64,000 nucleotides of DNA from Francisella endosymbiont of Ornithodoros moubata (GTDB lineage: Bacteria; Pseudomonadota; Gammaproteobacteria; Francisellales; Francisellaceae): the NCBI GenBank assembly GCA_002095075.2, contig LVCE01000002.1, positions 186,001 through 250,000 of the forward strand. The letters run 5' to 3'. Position numbers and translations under genes: made by a program. Shown here one piece after another: positions 18,801-29,440 of this stretch (position 1 is its first letter; every line of letters begins with the position of its first letter). The notes under the pieces are model-generated. The model did no database searches, was not told where the DNA came from, and saw only the letters and a program-made list of their open reading frames with translations.

Positions 18801-19576
18801 CATCTTGTTTCTGATGGGATATTATATTTATTTGGCTGCTTAATATTTCTTTTTATCAAAATTGTTTTATCTACATTGTTGATATCAGTATGACTGCAAA
18901 ATGCCATAGTTTTATCCATTTCTGATAAAAGATTTTTAATACTCTTTATGAACCTTTTTTACCATAAGCACCTACACCATAGACCATAGCTCTACCGATT
19001 AGGCCAGCTGTTGCACTTAGGGCTTTTGCTTTGAGTAAATCTTGACCACTACGAATCCCACTATCAATAAGAACCTCAAGCTTGCTATCTACAGCAACAA
19101 TGATTTCTTTTAGAACCGATATACTCGAAGTAGCATCATCAAGCTGGCGACCACCATAATTTGAGACAACGATTGCATCAACACCAGTATTTTGTACCAA
19201 AATAGCATCTTGAGTGTCCATACATAATACTTTTGATAATCATAGGCTTATCCATTGTTTTTGTAACAATTTGACATAGTTGATATGGTAAAAGGTATTC
19301 CAAACTTTTGGCCACTTTAGCAGCATATCTCACTATCAGCATGTTGCATACCTAGTAAACCTATAGGAGCAAATACTAAAGGGATTTATACGATTTTAGT
19401 CTTTAGGCGTGTTGTATATCTGTAAGGACTTTTTACCTAAAAAGATAGTTATTAAAATCTTATTGATTATATTTTAGGGTTCGCTCTTGCCATGATCATG
19501 ATTCATAGTAAACTCTACGATAATAAACTTTACGCATATCATCAAGCGATGTTGTCTTAGTTAAATTAGTTTTCAT
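18797..19576 (-). pseudogene. lldD: FMN-dependent alpha-hydroxy-acid (L-lactate) dehydrogenase remnant
   Basis: LldD-type flavoenzymes oxidise L-lactate to pyruvate at the inner membrane. The start at 19576 reads MKTNLTKTTSLDDMRKVYYR, matching the family N-terminus (xxTSLDDMRxxAxRR). The C-terminal barrel part is open at 18946-19221: GVDAIVVSNYGGRQLDDATS with the catalytic-region motif normally SNHGGRQLD (here His is replaced by Tyr), then IDSGIRSGQDLLKAKALSA and IGRAMVYGVGAYG. A frameshift leads into a tail ending at 18797. The span is only 780 nt against about 1.15 kb expected, so an internal deletion is present as well as stops. Confidence 0.85.
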
Positions 19577-19609
19577 TGAGATATTTCTATTTCCAGATAG
19601 ATTTAATAA

Positions 19610-20256
19610 CTAAACTTCAGTAAAGATTTTTTCCTCAGGAAGTCTTGATTTAGGCAGCTTAGCATTAAAATCATTTTCAGAACTATAGCCAACAGTGACA
19701 ATCACAGAGGTTTTAAGTCCCTTTTCTGCTAGATTAAATCAGCATATATGGCTCGATACCTTCGATTGGTGTAGCATTTATCTCTAGAGCAACTAAACCA
19801 AATAAAATATTGCCAAGACTAATATAAACTTGTTCTTTAGCCCAGTGTTGTAGATCTTTAGGATTATAACTTATATATGAGATGTGAATTTCTTATGCGC
19901 TGCTTGTTGAAGTTTTTCAAACTCAGCACTAGAAAAGCGCCCATCTTTTCTTTCTTGAGCTAAGAGTTCTTCGAGATAGTTATCATCAAGATTAGTTTTA
20001 AGACAAAGTACGATGAGTAAAGCACAGTTTTTAATATTTGCTACATTTTTAGGATAAATATTTTCAGCTGCTTTTGCAATTTTAGCTTTTGCTTGATCAG
20101 AAGTAGCTAGGATAAAGTGCCAAGGTTGGGGTTTACACTTGATAGTGTAAATTTAAGAATATCTTTTATCTGCTGAATTAGCTCGGCTATTAACTTTTTT
20201 GTTGGATCATAAGCTTTTGTTGTATAACGGCTTTTAGCATATTCGACTATATTCAT
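19610..20256 (-). pseudogene. NfsB-like oxygen-insensitive nitroreductase / dihydropteridine reductase, frameshifted
   Basis: The start at 20256 reads MNIVEYAKSRYTTKAYDPTK, the typical N-terminus of NfsB-type FMN nitroreductases, followed by LTLSSVNPQPWHFILATSDQ with one base out of frame near 20140-20160, then AKIAKAAENIYPKNVANIKN and LEELLAQERKDGRFSSAEFE. A second break near 19880 leads to stop codons, and the last part (VIVTVGYSSENDFNAKLPKS) ends at 19610. Total length, 647 nt, is close to the intact 217 codons, so only small indels are involved. It lies 33 nt upstream of the lldD remnant on the same strand. Confidence 0.85.
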
Positions 20257-20389
20257 AATAAAAATAAAATCTTTAAAATTTCAATCAGTATATTTTATAG
20301 AAAAATTTCAACAATGCTTTTTAGACTAGAGATATTTTTATTTTTTGTGATTATTAGTTTTTATATTCAAGAATATAACAATAGTAAAA

Positions 20390-20782
20390 AACTTTGGCTT
20401 TAGTTTGTGTCAAGGATAATAAAATCCTTCTTGTAAGAGTGCATGATAATACTATTTAATATTTTCCAGGTGGTAAGATAGATGATGTAGAGTCACTATT
20501 ACAAACTATTATTTGTGAGCTTAATGAGGAGCTAAATATCCAAATGCAACAACCCGATCTAGTTGTTACAGATAATCATGATAGAACAGATACTGTATTC
20601 GTTCACTTTTATGCTGGAGAAAATCATTCAACGAATTATACCATTTGCGAAAATATCAGCGATAAAATGGTTTGATTTAGATGATACTGAATTTATGGCT
20701 CTAGCTGTGATTGAGAGTATTGCTAGATGGTTTAAAAAACTTGATATGTTTTTATTTGAAATCTGGTTAAAACAATTGGTTG
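20390..20782 (+). pseudogene. Nudix hydrolase remnant
   Basis: The reading LALVCVKDNKILLVRVHDNT, a stop (TAA near 20456-20460), then YFPGGKIDDVESLLQTIICE and LNEELNI matches the Nudix box (GX5EX7REUXEEXGU), although the Arg before the first catalytic Glu is Cys. It goes on with DRTDTVFVHFYAGENHS, shifts frame, and ends with ISAIKWFDLDDTEFMALAVI, a typical small MutT/NUDIX tail. The expected size is about 130-140 residues. No usable start or uninterrupted frame remains. Confidence 0.75.
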
Positions 20783-20908
20783 CTACAGTTGCTAGATTTT
20801 GCTGTGATATGATATTTTGTTTTTGTACCTTTTGAATGTTATCTTAGCTAGTTAGTTCTAGTAGCTATATAAGTTACTATGATATACAGTTTTTTTAGGA
20901 GATAAGTT

Positions 20909-22300
20909 TTGCGTAGAGTAGAGATAGATAGTATTGGTCAAATAGAAGTTGATAATGACAAATATTGGGGTGCACAAACACAGCGTTCTATAGAGCATTT
21001 TTCTATAGGTAGTGATCTGATGCCGGTTGAAGTTATTAAAGCTTTGGCAATTATCAAAAAAGTTGCAGCTATGACAAATCATCAATTAGGTATCTTAGCA
21101 CAAGCTAAAAAAGAAATTATCGTTGAAGTTGCTGATGAGATAATTGCAGCTAAGCTTAATGAGCATTTTCCATTACATGTATGGATGACAGGCAGTGGAA
21201 CTCAGGCAAATATGAATGTTAATGAAGTGATTTCAAATAGAGCCATCGAGCTTCTAGGTGGCAAAAAAGGGAGTAAAAATCCTATCCACCCAAATGATGA
21301 TGTTAATATGTCTCAATCATCAAATGATGCTTTTCCAAGCGCGATGTATATTGCTACTGCAGTTGAGATAAATAATAGACTTTTACCTGCTGTTGAGTAT
21401 ATGCAACAACAATTAGCTGAAAAAGCAAAGCAGTGGAATAATATTGTCAAAATCGGTAGGACACATATGCAAGATGCCGTACCACTAACTTTGGGTCAAG
21501 AGTTCTCTGGTTATGTATCATTATTAGAAAATAATATTCAAAGAATCAAAGAAACATTGAAATATGTATATCAGCTTGCTCTTGGTGGTACAGCTGTTGG
21601 TACGGGTTTAAATTCTCCAGTGGGATTTGCAGAGATTATTGCTAGTAATATTGCTAAAATTACTGGCTTGCCTTTTGTTTCAGCTACCAATAAATTTGAA
21701 GTACAAGGCTCACATGATGCTTTAGTTGCTGTTATGAGTCAGCTTAAAACCTTAGCTAATTCATTATTTAAAATTGCTAATGATATTCGCTTACTTAGTT
21801 GTGGTCCAAGAGCTGGCTTTCATGAGTTATTAATTCCAGAAAATGAACCGGGTTCATCAATTATGCCTGGTAAAGTTAATCCCACTCAATGTGAGGCTAT
21901 GGCAATGGTTGCTGCACAGGTGATAGGCTATGATGTTGCAGTTGGTATCGCTGGTAGTGCTGGCTATTTGGAGATGAATGTTTATAAACCATTAATGATT
22001 TTTAATATTATACAATCAATTAGGATAATTTCAGATAGTTGTCAAAACTTCACTAAGTATTTATTGGTTGGGATGCAACCAAACAAACAAAAAATTGATT
22101 ATTTTCTTAGAAACTCATTAATGTTAGTAACAGCGCTTAGTCCAGTTATAGGCTATGATAAGGCAGTAAAAATGGCTCATTATGCTGAGCAAAAAAATAT
22201 ATCTTTGGCTGAGGCGAATGAGGAGCTTAAATTTTTGTCAAAAGATGAATTTGATAAAGTTGTTGATCCTTATAAAATGGCTAAAGGTGGCAGATTATAG
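20909..22300 (+). CDS. fumC: fumarate hydratase class II
   Basis: The 463-residue protein interconverts fumarate and malate in the TCA cycle (cytoplasmic homotetramer). The superfamily signature is [13 protein letters not shown] (about residues 314-326). [15 protein letters not shown] and [20 protein letters not shown] (catalytic His region) are also present. The start is TTG at 20909, chosen because AGGAGATA lies 5 nt upstream and the [16 protein letters not shown] beginning aligns with the family MRxExDSxGxIEV; no in-frame ATG lies nearby. It is flanked by remnants upstream and gltX downstream and has its own transcript by position. Intact. Confidence 0.97.
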   Translation: MRRVEIDSIGQIEVDNDKYWGAQTQRSIEHFSIGSDLMPVEVIKALAIIKKVAAMTNHQLGILAQAKKEIIVEVADEIIAAKLNEHFPLHVWMTGSGTQANMNVNEVISNRAIELLGGKKGSKNPIHPNDDVNMSQSSNDAFPSAMYIATAVEINNRLLPAVEYMQQQLAEKAKQWNNIVKIGRTHMQDAVPLTLGQEFSGYVSLLENNIQRIKETLKYVYQLALGGTAVGTGLNSPVGFAEIIASNIAKITGLPFVSATNKFEVQGSHDALVAVMSQLKTLANSLFKIANDIRLLSCGPRAGFHELLIPENEPGSSIMPGKVNPTQCEAMAMVAAQVIGYDVAVGIAGSAGYLEMNVYKPLMIFNIIQSIRIISDSCQNFTKYLLVGMQPNKQKIDYFLRNSLMLVTALSPVIGYDKAVKMAHYAEQKNISLAEANEELKFLSKDEFDKVVDPYKMAKGGRL

Positions 22301-22372
22301 AAGTTAGTTTTTGCTAAATAACCAAGATGCTAATCTAAAATTATCACTATTATTGTTCACTAGTTTTAATCC

Positions 22373-22401
22373 TTGAAACAATTAGTTTTCTAGTTTAATC
22401 T
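22373..22401 (+). promoter_or_regulatory. sigma-70 promoter of gltX
   Basis: TTGAAA at 22373-22378, a spacer of exactly 17 nt, and TAATCT at 22396-22401 form a near-consensus promoter that would start transcription about 26 nt before the gltX ATG at 22434. The same element occurs almost unchanged at 18420-18448. Confidence 0.65.
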
Positions 22402-22433
22402 TTAAGTAATTTTATTTCTGAGGTATTTAAATT

Positions 22434-23840
22434 ATGATTACAACAAGATTTGCGCCAAGCCCAACAGGATTTTTACATGTTGGTGGTGTGCGTACGGCAT
22501 TATTCAGCTGGTTATATGCAAAAAATAACAATGGTAAATTTATTTTAAGAATAGAAGATACTGATCTAGAGAGATCTACCCAAGAAGCGGTGGATGCTAT
22601 TTTAGATGGTATGAATTGGTTGAGGCTAAAAAATGATGGCAAAATTTACTATCAAACAAAGCGCTTTGATAGATATAAAGAAGTGATTCAAGAACTTATC
22701 GTAGATGGTAAAGCATACTACTGTAGCTGCTCTAAAGAAAGACTAGAAGAGCTAAGAGAGTATCAACAGGCAAATAATCTCAAAACTGGCTATGATAGTA
22801 AGTGTCGTAGTGCAAACTATATTCCACAAGATGGCGAGAGCTTTGTAGTACGTTTCAAAAACCCTAAAGATGGAGTGGTTAGTTGGGATGATGCAGTTAA
22901 AGGTCGAATCACAATCTCAAATCATGGGCTTGATGATATGATTATCCAAAGAGCAGATGGCTCACCAACATATAATTTCTGTGTTGTCGTCGATGATATT
23001 GATATGACTATTACGCATATCATTCGTGGCGATGATCATGCTAATAACACTCCTAAGCAAATCAATATATACAAAGCACTAAATGCCAATGTGCCAGTAT
23101 TTGCCCATGTACCGATGATACTTGGTCCAGATGGAGCAAAACTCTCTAAGCGTCATGGTGCTGTCAATGTTATGCAGTATCGTGAAGATGGCTATTTGCC
23201 ACAGGCGATACTTAATTACCTAGTAAGACTTGGTTGGTCACATGGTGACCAAGAGATTTTTTCTATCGAAGAAATGATAGCAGCTTTTAATTTAGAGCAT
23301 ATTAGTACATCACCATCACGTTTTAATTTTGAAAAACTTAAATGGCTGAACAAACACTATATCAAAGAGTCTAAATTTGATGATATTCAAACAGAAGTTG
23401 AATATCACTTTGCTAAGGCGGGTTTAGACATTAGCAATGGTCCAGTTTTAAAAGAGCTTGTGGCTGTGATGGCAGAAAAAGTTGATACATTAGTTGAGCT
23501 AGCAGAAAAGTCTAGTTATTTTTATAATGATGATATCAGTTATGATGAAAATGCTGTAAAAAAACATATCAAAGCAGCTACAGCTGAGATCTTTAGCAAA
23601 CTTTTGACGAACTTTAGCTCTTTAGATTCTCAGCAATGGCAAGATCCTGATGTTTTACATAATGTAGTTAGTACAACAGCCGAGCAGTGCCAAGTTGGTA
23701 TGGGTAAGGTTGGCATGCCGTTACGTGTGGCTATTACTGGTTCTGGACAATCGCCAGATATTGGTATTACTCTAAAACTTCTTAGTAAAGATAAAGTAGT
23801 CGCTAGACTTACTAAAGCACTTAAAGAGTTATGCAAGTGA
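22434..23840 (+). CDS. gltX: glutamyl-tRNA synthetase
   Basis: This 468-residue class I synthetase charges tRNA-Glu. The HIGH-type motif is [20 protein letters not shown] (residues about 5-24), the zinc-like region has [13 protein letters not shown], and the KMSKS-type loop is [13 protein letters not shown] (about residues 239-251). The C-terminal anticodon domain includes [15 protein letters not shown] and [15 protein letters not shown]. Length matches bacterial GltX. The tRNA-Glu gene lies about 1.06 kb downstream on the same strand, though a decayed gene stands between. Its end overlaps the start of that decayed gene by 10 nt. Intact. Confidence 0.98.
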   Translation: MITTRFAPSPTGFLHVGGVRTALFSWLYAKNNNGKFILRIEDTDLERSTQEAVDAILDGMNWLRLKNDGKIYYQTKRFDRYKEVIQELIVDGKAYYCSCSKERLEELREYQQANNLKTGYDSKCRSANYIPQDGESFVVRFKNPKDGVVSWDDAVKGRITISNHGLDDMIIQRADGSPTYNFCVVVDDIDMTITHIIRGDDHANNTPKQINIYKALNANVPVFAHVPMILGPDGAKLSKRHGAVNVMQYREDGYLPQAILNYLVRLGWSHGDQEIFSIEEMIAAFNLEHISTSPSRFNFEKLKWLNKHYIKESKFDDIQTEVEYHFAKAGLDISNGPVLKELVAVMAEKVDTLVELAEKSSYFYNDDISYDENAVKKHIKAATAEIFSKLLTNFSSLDSQQWQDPDVLHNVVSTTAEQCQVGMGKVGMPLRVAITGSGQSPDIGITLKLLSKDKVVARLTKALKELCK

Positions 23841-24819
23841 TAAAAATCAAAAAACTAAGTATAGTTATAGTAGCTTTTTTGCTTGCTAAAGCAAGTTATG
23901 CAAATAACCATTTTGGTAATAACTTAGCTGGCTGTGGTTTAAACTTTGATCCAATAAATTTGCAAGATACAGCAAATTGGAAAGATAAATTAATCAAGAA
24001 TAATGATCAATGCAAACTAAAAACTACTCATAAGAGTCTTCAATTTATAATACCACCAAGGGTAATTATGTAATTTCACCTCTAGATACATAATTGACGA
24101 ATTCTTTGCCAGCTATAGGTAAATGGATAATGGTAAAACCAGTAGCTAAAACAAACCGGATTTGCCTCAAGATATTACAGCAGCATGGATATATTGGCGG
24201 TGGAGCCAAAGGTTTTATTATCAATTGGTATAGCCCAACCACAAAGTTACAGCGTAGAACCTAATTAATGCTGTTTTTATGCTTGAGGGTTTTTCATCAA
24301 CTAAGGATGCTAATGATTATCTGAATTAATTTATTTGCTAATAAGCTTGTATATTATAATACTGATTCGATAAATCATAGTGGTGGTTACGGGGTGTATA
24401 TTTTGATGTTAAGCTATACCCACAATTATTAGGAACCCAGATAAATACGAATGATACAAATGTTGCTTTCACATTTGAAAAATATATAGCAAACTTTACT
24501 GATCATTTTAGACTTATGGGACCATATATCTTGCATCAAAATGATACAAACAAGTTTATCTATGTAATATCAATCTCACGAGAATCATTATGGTTTTAAA
24601 GTAGCAAAGTAAATTGTGGTAATTTATAGTCTGTCTTTTAGACAGGCAGAGAATGTTCTGATAAATAGTGTCATAGATCAATTACCTATAGTTAAAATAT
24701 ATTCGGCGTCTTTAGACAGTTATATCGAAGCTGACAGTAACATTGATTCATCAACTACTAGTGATCATACTCGTGATAGTAGTTTTGTGAGTGTATTTAT
24801 AATTAAGAAAAATAATTAA
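23831..24819 (+). pseudogene. decayed secreted protein downstream of gltX, not recognised
   Basis: The ATG at 23831 inside the gltX end opens a signal peptide (KIKKLSIVIVAFLLAKASYA) and the mature start NNHFGNNLAGCGLNFDPINL, up to a frameshift near 24060. Further pieces in changing frames read GNYVISPLDT, GAKGFIINWYSPTTKLQRR, NAVFMLEGFSSTKDANDYLN, VAFTFEKYIANFTDHFRLMG and finally IYSLSFRQAENVLINSVIDQ, ending TAA at 24817-24819. Together these would be a periplasmic or secreted protein of about 320 residues. I know of no matching family. At least four lesions. The original overlap with gltX suggests it was read through from the gltX promoter. Confidence 0.6.
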
Positions 24820-24901
24820 ATTTTTTACAAAAGATCTTGACTAAGCTACAAAAGTCATTATAATACACAACATATTGCTGAAGCAGTGATTTAAGTCTTA
24901 A

Positions 24902-24977
<76 letters not shown>

Positions 24978-25048
24978 AAAAACAATCAAATAAATTACAA
25001 AAATAACGTTAAAACATTAAAGTTTGATAAGTATTTGGTTTGTGTGTA

Positions 25049-25594
25049 TTAGTTTATAGTTTTAGTATCTTCTACTACCATGCATCTAGCAGTATCATCA
25101 CCAATATCTTCAATAGTTTTTACATGACGTGGAAGTTTTGTACAGTGGAGATTTATAAGTTGTTTTTGTTGTTCGGTAAATTCCATATCTGCTGTTGCTG
25201 GTAAGATAACTTTTACCTTGTTTGTTTTTTTACTTCTAAACTATTGCAGCATTCCCTCAAGTGCTTTTGAATGATCGCTATGAAAATCTTTAAGCTTATA
25301 TAATTTACTTTAAGTTCCAACTCTAGAGTTTACAAAAGTTGTTGGGGTTATACTTGTATCTACGACCTCTAAATACATCGGGTATATTTTTGGTTATTTC
25401 ATGATGATGACTTTTATATTCTTTAGATCTTATTAACCATTTATAGAACTCATTTTGAGCTAAAGCCTGGATGGCTTTCTCATTTAGTCTAACTGTTCTT
25501 CTAAAAAATATCATCACTATCTGTTTTTTGGAAATTGTAAGGTAAAGTATTCTGGATCGATCATTAAGACGGTATCTGAAACTTGAGCTGACAT
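25049..25594 (-). pseudogene. amidinotransferase / arginine-deiminase-related protein remnant (CtlX type)
   Basis: The start at 25594 reads MSAQVSDTVLMIDPEYFTLQ, like the beginning of CtlX-type guanidino-group enzymes (xxTVLMVRPxxF), and stops at 25518-25513. The next part, in another frame, reads VRLNEKAIQALAQNEFYKWL. The C-terminal part (EFTEQQKQLINLHCTKLP and IEDIGDDTARCMVVEDT) matches the family end LTxxQxxxLxxxxxLLP and IExxGGGSARCMIAE, including the catalytic cysteine position. The span of 546 nt against about 930 expected shows a large internal loss plus frameshifts. The family match is from recalled consensus, so confidence is moderate. Confidence 0.7.
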
Positions 25595-25669
25595 TAGATT
25601 AAAAAATTAAGGTGTAATTTCAACTTAAATTATTTTTGCTTAAAATTCTACTTAAATAAGCTAGCTAAA

Positions 25670-26170
25670 TTACAAATCTTTAATCTTTTCAAATACACTG
25701 AAAGTAAAATCAAGTTCATTTTTATCATCTTTACTGAATTTTTTGTGGCCAATCCGCTTGAATTTTGCTTTATCCCATTGTGGGAAAAAAGCATCAAGAT
25801 CGCGCATTTCAGCAGCAACTTGTGTAATATATAATCTATCAGCATACTGCAAAAATTCTCTATATATTTGCGCACCACCAATTATAAATATTTCATAGTG
25901 AGATTTTGACTGAGCAAAATTTAGAATATCTTGAGTGCTGTTAACGATAAGGCATTTATCATGCTTATAGTTTTTGTCTCTTGTCAATATGATGTTTTTG
26001 CGGTTTGGCAGAGGGTGACCAATTGATTCAAAAGTCTTTCTTCCCATTACTATATAGTTATTCTCAGTTATTTTTCTGAAATTTTTAAGATCATCAGAAA
26101 GTTTCCACACTAGAGTGTTTTCTTTGCCGATACCATAGTTTTTGTCATATGCTACTATTAGTGAAATCAT
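25670..26170 (-). CDS. folA: dihydrofolate reductase
   Basis: The 166-residue enzyme reduces dihydrofolate to tetrahydrofolate with NADPH. It shows the N-terminal MISLIVAYDKNYGIGKENTL, Trp22 and the catalytic acid Asp27 (KLSDDLKNF), the NADPH motifs VMGRKTFESIG and NRKNIILTRD, and the FIIGGAQIYREFL glycine motif. These are all features of a chromosomal, trimethoprim-target type DHFR of usual length. It is divergent from rpsB, with about 240 nt between the starts. Intact although it is flanked by a remnant. Confidence 0.96.
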   Translation of the reverse strand: MISLIVAYDKNYGIGKENTLVWKLSDDLKNFRKITENNYIVMGRKTFESIGHPLPNRKNIILTRDKNYKHDKCLIVNSTQDILNFAQSKSHYEIFIIGGAQIYREFLQYADRLYITQVAAEMRDLDAFFPQWDKAKFKRIGHKKFSKDDKNELDFTFSVFEKIKDL

Positions 26171-26413
26171 TCTTGTTACTTTATCTTTGAATTATTTTGA
26201 GATATTTTAGCACCTAAAAGAAAGATAAAATACCCTTTGTAATTTATAAATCAACTGTGGTAAAATTTCACGGCTTGTACTATATTAATTTGAGTATAAG
26301 TGATGTTTAATTAATAAATCATGTATCTTGATTAATATATTGTGTCAAAGAGTGTCCTTAAGGATATTTGGCATAACTAAGGTACTAGATATAACCCAAA
26401 TAAGGAAAATAAA
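26171..26413 (+). promoter_or_regulatory. folA-rpsB divergent intergenic region with the rpsB leader
   Basis: This 243-nt gap holds the promoters of both divergent genes. A palindrome TCCTTAAGGA lies at about 26355-26364, about 50 nt before rpsB, and a TTGTAC/TATAAG pair near 26275-26301 is a possible but poor promoter. In many gammaproteobacteria S2 represses rpsB-tsf through the mRNA leader; whether this leader does so cannot be told by eye. Confidence 0.4.
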
Positions 26414-27133
26414 ATGTCTTTAATAAAAGAAATGTTATCTGCTGGTGTTCACTTTGGACACAAAAAAGCTTTCTGGAATCCACAAATGAAAGAATACATC
26501 TTTGGTATTAACCATGGTGTACACATTATTGACTTAGAGAAAACAGTTCCACTTTTCCAAGATGCAGTTAACTTTGTTGGTAAAACTGTTGCTAATGGTG
26601 GAAAAATTCTATTTGTTGGTACAAAAAGACAAGCGCAAGATATCATTGAAGCTGAGGCTAAAAGATGTGGTATGCCGTATGTGAGCCACAGATGGTTAGG
26701 TGGTATGCTTACTAACTACAAAACAGTTAGACAATCTATCAAAAGATTAGCTCAGTTAGAGAAAATGAGAGAAGATGGTACTTTAGAATCTTTAACTAAA
26801 AAAGAGATGTTACAAAATATCAGAACTATCGAAAAATTAGAGAAAGTTCTTGGTGGTATCAAAGAAATGGGTGGTTTACCTGATGCAATCGTTGTTATTG
26901 ATAGCAACAAAGAGCATATTGCTATTCAAGAAGCTCAAAAACTAGGTATCAAAATTGTATCAATCGTAGATACAAACTCAAACCCAGAAGGTATTGATTA
27001 CATCATTCCGGGTAATGATGATGCTGTTAAGTCAATATCTTTCTATATGAAAAAATTTGCTGATGCTGTTATTGATGCTCAAGGTCTAGATAGAGCAGTT
27101 GAAGCAAAAGGTGATGAAGTTGCTCAAGCATAA
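26414..27133 (+). CDS. rpsB: 30S ribosomal protein S2
   Basis: This is a 239-residue S2 of the small subunit. The family signatures [20 protein letters not shown] at the N-terminus and [19 protein letters not shown] near residue 156 are present, and the central coiled coil ([20 protein letters not shown]) is complete. GGAAAA precedes the ATG. It is followed after 21 nt by tsf, the universal rpsB-tsf pair. Intact. Confidence 0.98.
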   Translation: MSLIKEMLSAGVHFGHKKAFWNPQMKEYIFGINHGVHIIDLEKTVPLFQDAVNFVGKTVANGGKILFVGTKRQAQDIIEAEAKRCGMPYVSHRWLGGMLTNYKTVRQSIKRLAQLEKMREDGTLESLTKKEMLQNIRTIEKLEKVLGGIKEMGGLPDAIVVIDSNKEHIAIQEAQKLGIKIVSIVDTNSNPEGIDYIIPGNDDAVKSISFYMKKFADAVIDAQGLDRAVEAKGDEVAQA

Positions 27134-27154
27134 GAAACAAACAAGGATAAAACA

Positions 27155-28024
27155 ATGTCAAATATTTCTGCTAAATTAGTAAAAGAACTTAGAGAAAGAA
27201 CTGGTGCAGGTATGATGGAGTGTAAAAAAGCTCTAGTTGCTGCTGAAGGTGATATTGAAAAAGCTGCTGAAGAAATGAGAATTTCTGGTCAAGCAAAAGC
27301 TGATAAGAAAGCTTCACGCGTTGCTGCTGAAGGTGTTATTGAAGTTTATGCTGCTTATGGTAGAGCTATTTTGCTTGAGATCAATTCAGAGACTGATTTT
27401 GTTGCTAAAGATGAGACTTTCAAAGCATTTGCTCAAGAAGCTGTAAAAGCTGCTCATGCTGCTAACTCTAAGACTATCAAAGAAGTTTTAGCTGCTAAGA
27501 CTTCAAATGGTGAAACTGTTGAAGAAGCTAGAAAATCTTTAATTGCTAAAATTAGTGAGAATATCCAAGTGCGTAGAGTTAAGACTATTGAAGCTAACAC
27601 TTTAGGTGTTTATATTCACGGTAGTAAGATTGGTGTGGTTGTTGCATTAGAAGGTGGTGATGAAGATCTTGCTAAAGATGTTGCTATGCATGTTGCTGCT
27701 GCAAACCCTATGGTTGTATCTGGTGATCAAGTACCAGCGGACGTTGTTGCTAAAGAAAAAGAGATTTTTACAGCTCAAGCTAAAGAGAGTGGTAAACCTG
27801 CTGCGATTATTGAGAAAATGATTGTTGGTAGAATTCGTAAATTCTTAGATGAAGTTGCTCTTCTAGGTCAAGATTTTGTTAAAGATCCTGCCATCAAAGT
27901 TGAAAAGCTAGTTAAAGATAAAGGTGCTAAAGTAGTTAACTTTATAAGATTAGATGTTGGTGAAGGTATCGAGAAGAAAGAAGAAGACTTCGCAGCTGAG
28001 GTGGTGAGTCAAATTAAAGGTTAA
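27155..28024 (+). CDS. tsf: translation elongation factor Ts
   Basis: The 289-residue EF-Ts recycles EF-Tu by promoting GDP release. The N-terminal UBA-like signature [20 protein letters not shown] and the core motif [19 protein letters not shown], including the TDFVA contact with EF-Tu, are clear. The dimerisation/C-terminal module ends [15 protein letters not shown]. Length is normal. It sits between rpsB and pyrH, with 3 nt to pyrH, so the genes form one transcript. EF-Tu itself is not encoded in this window. Confidence 0.98.
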   Translation: MSNISAKLVKELRERTGAGMMECKKALVAAEGDIEKAAEEMRISGQAKADKKASRVAAEGVIEVYAAYGRAILLEINSETDFVAKDETFKAFAQEAVKAAHAANSKTIKEVLAAKTSNGETVEEARKSLIAKISENIQVRRVKTIEANTLGVYIHGSKIGVVVALEGGDEDLAKDVAMHVAAANPMVVSGDQVPADVVAKEKEIFTAQAKESGKPAAIIEKMIVGRIRKFLDEVALLGQDFVKDPAIKVEKLVKDKGAKVVNFIRLDVGEGIEKKEEDFAAEVVSQIKG

Positions 28025-28027
28025 TAT

Positions 28028-28777
28028 ATGTCTAATAATTCGTCAGAATGTTCTCAAAAATCTCCAAAACTTAAGCGAATCCTTCTTAAGTTAAGTGGAG
28101 AGTCTTTATCAGCAGATCAAGGTTTTGGTATAAATGTTGAGTCTACTCAACCTATAATTGATCAAATCAAAACTCTTACTCATCATGGTATTAAAATTGC
28201 TATAGTTATTGGTGGGGGTAATATCCTTAGAGGTGGTAAGGCAAACTTTGGTGACAAAATAAAAAGAGCTACCACAGATTCGATGGGGATGATAGCTACG
28301 ATGATTAATGCTTTAGCTTTGCGTGATATGCTTATTAGTGAAGGTGTTGTGGCAGAAGCTTTTTCAGCAAAAGGAGTTGATGGTTTGCTTAGGGTTGCAA
28401 GTGCGCATGAGTTTAACCAATTATTGGATGCTGGAAAGGTTTTAATTTTTGCTGGTGGCACTGGTAATCCGTTTGTAACTACCGATACTACAGCTAGCCT
28501 TAGAGCTGTTGAGATTGGTGCAGATGCTTTATTGAAAGCTACGACTGTTGATGGTGTTTATGATAAAGATCCAAATAAGTATCCTGATGCAAAACGTTTT
28601 GATAGAGTTACATATGCAGAAGTTGTGAGTAAAGAACTAAATGTTATGGATTTAGGCGCTTTCACACAGTGTAGAGATTTTGGTATACCGATATATGTAT
28701 TTAATTTAAATCAGGCAGATGCTTTGGTTGATGCGGTTACTGAATCAAAATATGGCACTTGGGTTGCTTTAGACTAA
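28028..28777 (+). CDS. pyrH: uridylate kinase
   Basis: This 249-residue amino-acid-kinase-fold protein phosphorylates UMP to UDP in pyrimidine nucleotide synthesis. Glycine-rich ATP motifs include [20 protein letters not shown] and [13 protein letters not shown], and the UMP site region has [20 protein letters not shown] and [20 protein letters not shown]. It has a roughly 15-residue N-terminal extension ([15 protein letters not shown]), slightly long for the family. It starts 3 nt after tsf and is followed by frr after 21 nt, the conserved rpsB-tsf-pyrH-frr order. Confidence 0.97.
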   Translation: MSNNSSECSQKSPKLKRILLKLSGESLSADQGFGINVESTQPIIDQIKTLTHHGIKIAIVIGGGNILRGGKANFGDKIKRATTDSMGMIATMINALALRDMLISEGVVAEAFSAKGVDGLLRVASAHEFNQLLDAGKVLIFAGGTGNPFVTTDTTASLRAVEIGADALLKATTVDGVYDKDPNKYPDAKRFDRVTYAEVVSKELNVMDLGAFTQCRDFGIPIYVFNLNQADALVDAVTESKYGTWVALD

Positions 28778-28798
28778 TTAGAGAAAAAGGAATTATTT

Positions 28799-29356
28799 AT
28801 GATAAGTGATATTCTAAAAGATGCTGAGAATAGAATGAAAAAATCATTAGAAGTTTTAGCTGATGATTTAGCAAAAATTAGAACTGGTAGAGCACATCCA
28901 GATCTATTGATGCATATTAAGATAGATTATTATGGTGTTGAGACACCAATATCTCAAGCGGCTAATATAACTGTACTTGATGCTAGAACTTTGGGAATTA
29001 TTCCTTGGGAAAAAGGTTTATCAAGCAAGATTGAAAAAGCTATTTTAACTTCTGATCTTGGACTTAACCCTACTAACTTAGGTGATTCACTAAGAGTTCC
29101 TATACCTGCTTTAAATGAGGAAAGAAGAAAAGAGTTGGTTAAGTTAGTCAAATCTGAAACAGAAGCAGGTAGAGTATCTATTAGAAATATTCGTCGTGAT
29201 GCTAATAGTGATATCAAAGAACTTCTGAAAGAAAAAGAAATTACAAAGGATCAAGCTAAAAAAGCTGAGGACGATATTCAGAAAATTACTGATAAAATGA
29301 TTGCCCAAGCTGATGCTCTTGCTGCTAAAAAAGAGCAAGATTTAATGGTTGTGTAA
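28799..29356 (+). CDS. frr: ribosome recycling factor
   Basis: The 185-residue RRF splits post-termination ribosomes together with EF-G. The three-helix-bundle sequence is complete: [36 protein letters not shown] and the highly conserved [19 protein letters not shown] and [17 protein letters not shown] precedes the ATG. Last of the rpsB-tsf-pyrH-frr group; uppS follows after 84 nt of T-rich DNA, which may include a further promoter. Confidence 0.98.
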   Translation: MISDILKDAENRMKKSLEVLADDLAKIRTGRAHPDLLMHIKIDYYGVETPISQAANITVLDARTLGIIPWEKGLSSKIEKAILTSDLGLNPTNLGDSLRVPIPALNEERRKELVKLVKSETEAGRVSIRNIRRDANSDIKELLKEKEITKDQAKKAEDDIQKITDKMIAQADALAAKKEQDLMVV

Positions 29357-29440
29357 TTACTTAGATTTCCCAATAAAACTTGTATTTTCGTTTATTCTTT
29401 TTTATCATTTAGCTAATTATAATTTTATTTCATAGTATTT

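Noticed and set aside
25670-26170. folA as an acquired trimethoprim-resistance (dfr) gene
   Set aside because: Sequence length, Trp22/Asp27 region and genomic setting fit the ordinary chromosomal enzyme; no integron or mobile context is present.
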